Of a stretch of 9,816 nt of DNA, positions 6,910 through 9,816 are shown piece by piece (position 1 is the first letter of the stretch; each line of letters begins with the position of its first letter). The stretch covers positions 1 through 9,816 of the forward strand of contig CAYVZZ010000085.1 of the NCBI GenBank assembly GCA_964456185.1. Reading direction: 5' to 3'. This DNA is from CAYVZZ01 sp964456185 (GTDB lineage Bacteria; Pseudomonadota; Gammaproteobacteria; Pseudomonadales; Alcanivoracaceae). The translations under genes and the position numbers were made by a program. The notes beneath the pieces were generated by a model. The model saw nothing but the letters and a program-made list of their open reading frames with translations. It did not search any database and was not told the DNA's origin.

Positions 6910-7557
6910 ATGCGCATAATCCTGTTGGGTGCACCCGGTGCCGGCAAAGGCACGCAAGCGCGATTCATTATGGAAAAATATGATATCCCGCAGATTTCCA
7001 CTGGCGATATGCTGCGTGCTGCTGTGAAAGCGGGCACTGAGCTTGGCAAAAAAGCCAAACGCGTGATGGATACCGGCGGTTTGGTTTCTGACGATATCAT
7101 TATTGGTCTGGTAAAAGAGCGTATTACTCAACCTGATTGCGAAAATGGCTTCCTGTTTGACGGCTTTCCGCGCACCATTCCGCAGGCGCAAGCTTTGGTT
7201 GATGCCGGTATCGATATTGACCACGTGGTCGAGCTGGATGTGCCGGACACTGCTATTATCGAACGCCTGAGTGGTCGCCGCATGCATTTGGCATCTGGCC
7301 GTGTGTATCATATTAAGCATAACCCGCCGAAAGTGCCGGGTAAGGACGATGTCACCGGCGAAGACCTGACACACCGTGACGACGATAAAGCAGAAACGAT
7401 TCGTCATCGTCTGGATGTTTACGAGTCCCAGACACGTCCGCTGGTTGATTTCTACAAGAAACTGGATGGTGACAAGGTGCCGCAATATAGCCACATTACT
7501 GGTGTTGGCACCGTCGATGAAATCAAGAATAAGGTGCTTTCTGCACTGGATGCCTAA
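6910..7557 (+). CDS. adk: Adenylate kinase
   Basis: This cytoplasmic enzyme interconverts ATP + AMP and 2 ADP and sets the adenylate energy balance. The 215-residue product (E. coli 214) keeps E. coli numbering: P-loop GAPGAGKGT (7-15), NMP-binding region about 30-59, DGFPRT (84-89, AMP-binding R88), R123, and a long LID domain at about 122-159 with R156 and D158. The LID has the Gram-negative hydrogen-bonded form with H126, S129, D146 and T149, rather than four zinc-binding cysteines. The ATG at 6910 has GGAG at 6900-6903, 6 nt upstream. hemH follows after 20 nt, probably in the same transcript, the same order as in E. coli. Confidence 0.98.
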   Translation: MRIILLGAPGAGKGTQARFIMEKYDIPQISTGDMLRAAVKAGTELGKKAKRVMDTGGLVSDDIIIGLVKERITQPDCENGFLFDGFPRTIPQAQALVDAGIDIDHVVELDVPDTAIIERLSGRRMHLASGRVYHIKHNPPKVPGKDDVTGEDLTHRDDDKAETIRHRLDVYESQTRPLVDFYKKLDGDKVPQYSHITGVGTVDEIKNKVLSALDA

Positions 7558-7577
7558 ACCACCCCTAGAGGCGTTTT

Positions 7578-8549
7578 ATGTCTGACACTACTGAACACAA
7601 CGCCTCGTCCGGGCTGTTGCTGATTAATCTCGGCACCCCGGACGCCCCTACACCGCGCGCCGTTCGGCGCTTTTTAAAAGCCTTCCTTTCCGACCCGCGT
7701 GTGGTGGAAATGCCAAGGCTTGTTTGGCTTCTTCTGTTGCATTTGGTTATTTTGCCATTCCGCCCCAAGGCGGTTGCGGCGCTATATCAGCGCATTTGGC
7801 AGGGTGGGTCGCCACAGCGTTTGTACGGTAACAAGCTGGCCGATGAATTAGCCGCTCAACTTAATATGCCCGTTGAGTTGGCAATGACGTACGGTAATCC
7901 TGCGTTAGACGAAGGGATTTATCGGTTGCTGGATGCCGGCGTCGAGCGCTTAATGGTAGTGCCATTGTTTCCTCAATATTCCGCGACCACCACGGCTGCT
8001 GCACTAGATGCCGTGCACCGTGCATTGGCACAAGTGCGTGAAGTGCCCGAGCTGATTTTCATTAAAGATTACTGGCAGCAGCCCCAATGGCAAGAAGCTA
8101 TGGTGGCGCAAATCGCGCAGTGGCGAGCAAGCCAGGGTAAAGCGGAGAAACTGCTCTTCTCTTTTCATGGCATTCCCAAGTTGTGTGAGGACAAAGGCGA
8201 TCGTTATCCGTCTCGTTGTCGTGCTACGGCCGAAGCACTTGCCGAAAAGCTGGGGCTGGCCGAAGACGAATGGGCGTGCAGTTTTCAATCACGATTTGGC
8301 CGCGCACCTTGGGTAACCCCTTATACCGATGAATTGCTTGCCGATTGGGGGAAGCAGGGCGTTGATAAAGTGCAGGTGGTTTGCCCCGGTTTTTCTTTTG
8401 ATTGTCTGGAAACGCTGGAAGAGATCGCCCTGCGTAATCGCGATACCTTTATTGATGCCGGTGGCAAGACACTAGACTATATTCCGGCGCTAAATGCCGA
8501 CGCTGGCCAGCAAGCTTGGATACAGGCGCTTGCGCGCCAATATCTGTGA
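7578..8549 (+). CDS. hemH: Ferrochelatase
   Basis: Ferrochelatase inserts Fe2+ into protoporphyrin IX, the last step of protohaem synthesis, at the cytoplasmic side of the inner membrane. The 323-residue product has the family N-terminus with NLGTP (17-21), the VPLFPQYSATT segment (P129 to about 138), the catalytic histidine H197 in FSFHGIP, and the conserved glutamate E278 in CLETLEEI. The two lie in the usual relative order and distance. AGAGG at 7567-7571 is 6 nt before the ATG. It lies 20 nt downstream of adk. Its product supplies the haem that the neighbouring CcmFGHI proteins attach to cytochromes. The trp leader promoter appears to overlap its stop codon. Confidence 0.97.
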   Translation: MSDTTEHNASSGLLLINLGTPDAPTPRAVRRFLKAFLSDPRVVEMPRLVWLLLLHLVILPFRPKAVAALYQRIWQGGSPQRLYGNKLADELAAQLNMPVELAMTYGNPALDEGIYRLLDAGVERLMVVPLFPQYSATTTAAALDAVHRALAQVREVPELIFIKDYWQQPQWQEAMVAQIAQWRASQGKAEKLLFSFHGIPKLCEDKGDRYPSRCRATAEALAEKLGLAEDEWACSFQSRFGRAPWVTPYTDELLADWGKQGVDKVQVVCPGFSFDCLETLEEIALRNRDTFIDAGGKTLDYIPALNADAGQQAWIQALARQYL

Positions 8550-8555
8550 TAGAAT
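8547..8555 (+). promoter_or_regulatory. Candidate extended -10 promoter for trpL-trpE
   Basis: TGA followed by TAGAAT (8550-8555, 5/6 to TATAAT) forms an extended -10 that overlaps the hemH stop codon. No good -35 is present at 16-18 bp. Transcription would start near 8562 and give a leader of about 43 nt before trpL. It is the best candidate upstream of the leader peptide, but read-through from hemH is an alternative. Confidence 0.4.
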
Positions 8556-8604
8556 CAGCCCTTCTTTTTATCCCTTTTTGATACTTGGCGAGTCGGCAGG
8601 CAAC

Positions 8605-8655
8605 ATGACAACAATTTTCAAAGGACTTTCCTGCTACCGTGGTTGGCGATGGTGA
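8605..8655 (+). CDS. trpL: trp operon leader peptide (TrpL)
   Basis: This short ORF encodes the 16-residue peptide MTTIFKGLSCYRGWRW and stops at TGA 8653-8655. Tryptophan is a rare residue, yet the peptide has it at positions 14 and 16, the latter directly before the stop, 82 nt upstream of trpE. This is the hallmark of a leader peptide that senses charged tRNA-Trp by ribosome stalling, as known for trpE in enterobacteria and pseudomonads. An AGG at 8598-8600 gives a weak ribosome binding site at 4 nt. The peptide is expected to have no function beyond its translation. The call rests on composition and position, with no homology search. Confidence 0.8.
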   Translation: MTTIFKGLSCYRGWRW

Positions 8656-8715
8656 TGCTGACGTTATTCAGCTAATTATTCACCACGTTTAAGTCGACGC
8701 CGTGACGCGCTCGAC
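8650..8715 (+). promoter_or_regulatory. trpE leader RNA hairpins (attenuator-like, no U-run)
   Basis: Hairpin A: TGGTGA (8650-8655, the last Trp codon plus stop) pairs with TCACCA (8680-8685) and encloses an inner stem GCTGA (8657-8661) with TCAGC (8668-8672). Competing pairing: CGTGGT (8638-8643), just before the Trp codons, can also pair with ACCACG (8682-8687). Hairpin B: GTCGACGC (8693-8700) pairs with GCG-C-TCGAC (8707-8715, one bulged C) around a CGTGAC loop. A ribosome stalled at Trp14 or Trp16 would open hairpin A. Hairpin B occupies the terminator position but is followed by GCCATGAAAAAAGG, not a U-run, so a standard intrinsic terminator is absent. The mechanism is unresolved. Confidence 0.55.
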
Positions 8716-8737
8716 GCCATGAAAAAAGGAAAGTCAC

Positions 8738-9816
8738 ATGTCCCACTCTTGTTCTTTGTCACAACTACAGGCGTTTGCCGAGCGAGGCTACACCCGTGTT
8801 CCACTAGTCCGCGAATTATTGGCCGACATGGAAACGCCGCTCTCAGCTTACCGCAAATTGGCTAATACGCCTTATACCTACCTGTTTGAATCGGTCGAAG
8901 GAGCCGAGCGTTGGGGGCGGTATTCCATGATTGGCCCAGCCGCTGAAGAAGTGATTACGGTTCATGGGCAAGAGGTGAGTTGTTTGGATGTGGCTTCTGG
9001 TGAGAGTCAGAAAATAAGCACGACCGACCCCATTGAATGGATTAAACAATACAGCAAACAATATCGCTCACCAGACATCACGGGCATGCCGCGTTTCAAT
9101 GGCGGGCTAGTGGGTTACTTTGGGTACGATGCCGTGCGCTACTTTGAACCCGCGCTGGGTGAGCCCAAAGGGGTTGATGATATCAAGGCGCCCGATGTGC
9201 TGTTGATGCGGTCGGAAACCTTGGTGGTGTTTGATAACTTGCGCGGCAGTGTGTTTCTCGTGGTTCACGTTGATCCGGCAGAAGGACAAACGGCACTGGA
9301 TGACGCCGATGTTAAGTTGGATGCATTGCAGCAGTCGCTGCGCCAGCCGCTTCCCGTAGATGACAAAGCGCCAAAGCCGCAGCTTAGGCCGGAAGATTTC
9401 ACCTATAGCATGCCAGAAAGCGAGCACGCCAAGGTGGTGGAAAAAATTCGTGAGTATATTTTGGCGGGTGATGTCATGCAGGTGGTGCCCAGCCAGCGCA
9501 TGAGCTGTGACTACCAAGGTGAGCCGCTGGATATTTATCGTGCGCTGCGGTATCTCAACCCCTCACCTTACATGTATTTCCTGGATCTGGACGGACTGTA
9601 TATCGCCGGCAGTTCACCCGAAATTCTCACACGCGTTCAGCAAAACAAGGTGACGGTTCGTCCGTTGGCCGGCACGCGCAAGCGGGGTGCCACCGAGGAG
9701 GAAGATCAGGCCATGGAAGCCGACTTACTTGCTGATCCTAAAGAAATCGCCGAACACTTGATGCTGATTGATCTGGGGCGTAATGATGTGGGGCGTATTA
9801 GTGAGGCAGGCAGCGT
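8738..9816 (+). CDS. trpE: Anthranilate synthase component I (partial, 3' end outside window)
   Basis: TrpE converts chorismate, with ammonia from the glutamine amidotransferase partner TrpG, to anthranilate, the first committed step of tryptophan synthesis. The frame is open from the ATG at 8738 through the window end: 359 codons, with perhaps 140 missing. The N-terminal YLFESVEG segment (48-55) matches the LLES-type site that binds feedback-inhibiting Trp. The chorismate-binding domain shows GSSPEIL (291-297), GTRKRG (312-317), H340 and LIDLGRNDVGR (343-353). An in-frame TGA at 8720-8722 excludes any longer N-terminus. AAGGA at 8726-8730 is 7 nt upstream. The Trp leader peptide and the N-terminal motif favour TrpE over its paralogue PabB. 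trpG is not in view. Confidence 0.96.
   Translation, partial: MSHSCSLSQLQAFAERGYTRVPLVRELLADMETPLSAYRKLANTPYTYLFESVEGAERWGRYSMIGPAAEEVITVHGQEVSCLDVASGESQKISTTDPIEWIKQYSKQYRSPDITGMPRFNGGLVGYFGYDAVRYFEPALGEPKGVDDIKAPDVLLMRSETLVVFDNLRGSVFLVVHVDPAEGQTALDDADVKLDALQQSLRQPLPVDDKAPKPQLRPEDFTYSMPESEHAKVVEKIREYILAGDVMQVVPSQRMSCDYQGEPLDIYRALRYLNPSPYMYFLDLDGLYIAGSSPEILTRVQQNKVTVRPLAGTRKRGATEEEDQAMEADLLADPKEIAEHLMLIDLGRNDVGRISEAGS

Noticed and set aside
6859..7494. 211-codon open frame antisense to adk
   Set aside because: It lies opposite a well-supported adk gene, its product resembles no family I recognise, and it has no clear ribosome binding site. It is a shadow of adk codon structure.
8578..8606. 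TTGATA (8578-8583) with CAACAT (8601-8606) as the trp promoter
   Set aside because: Transcription would start inside the leader peptide after its ATG, and the -10 match is poor.
8719..8865. 48-codon frame beginning at ATG 8719, just upstream of trpE
   Set aside because: It runs out of frame into trpE, has no good ribosome binding site of its own, and overlaps trpE coding sequence. The trpE ATG at 8738 has a properly spaced AAGGA.
9107..9517. 136-codon open frame antisense to trpE
   Set aside because: The trpE frame on the other strand carries full family motifs; the antisense product has histidine-rich low-information sequence typical of shadow frames.

Overview
This is a core-genome window from a gammaproteobacterium. 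The 23S tail, the spacer after it, the RF3, CcmF and Adk sequences, the adk-hemH pair and a Pseudomonas-style REP hairpin all point towards the Pseudomonadales/Oceanospirillales side of the class. The genus cannot be fixed from the sequence alone. No CRISPR array, insertion sequence, phage or obvious foreign gene is visible.

Layout. Positions 1-622 (+) hold the end of an rRNA operon: the last ~340 nt of 23S rRNA, a structured spacer with no tRNA, 5S rRNA and a strong intrinsic terminator. Positions 623-881 are gene-free and contain three compact hairpins, one of them REP-like. They lie between the convergent ends of the rRNA operon and prfC. prfC (2471-882, -) encodes peptide-chain release factor 3; an extended -10 promoter just upstream rules out the longer reading frame. 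Across a divergent promoter region lies ccmF-ccmG-ccmH-ccmI (2759-6756, +), whose genes overlap by 4-11 nt and encode the haem-ligation half of cytochrome c maturation System I. A 153-nt spacer with nested, mutually exclusive inverted repeats precedes adk and hemH (6910-8549, +), adenylate kinase and ferrochelatase. Last comes a short Trp-containing leader peptide (8605-8655) and trpE (8738 onward), which runs off the window end. Neither the leader peptide nor the truncated trpE is a closed ORF of normal length, so an ORF search misses both easily.

How the genes work together. HemH makes protohaem. CcmF/G/H/I reduce apocytochrome c thiols and attach haem to CXXCH motifs in the periplasm. The ABC-transporter and chaperone half (ccmABCDE) is not in this window. 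prfC and adk are housekeeping genes. trpL-trpE starts tryptophan synthesis from chorismate and looks controlled by ribosome-mediated sensing of Trp-tRNA, but the leader lacks the U-run of a textbook attenuator.

I see no undescribed multi-gene system. The points that merit a second look are the unusual trpE leader, the switch-like repeats before adk, the hairpin cluster between the rRNA operon and prfC, and the split ccm locus.
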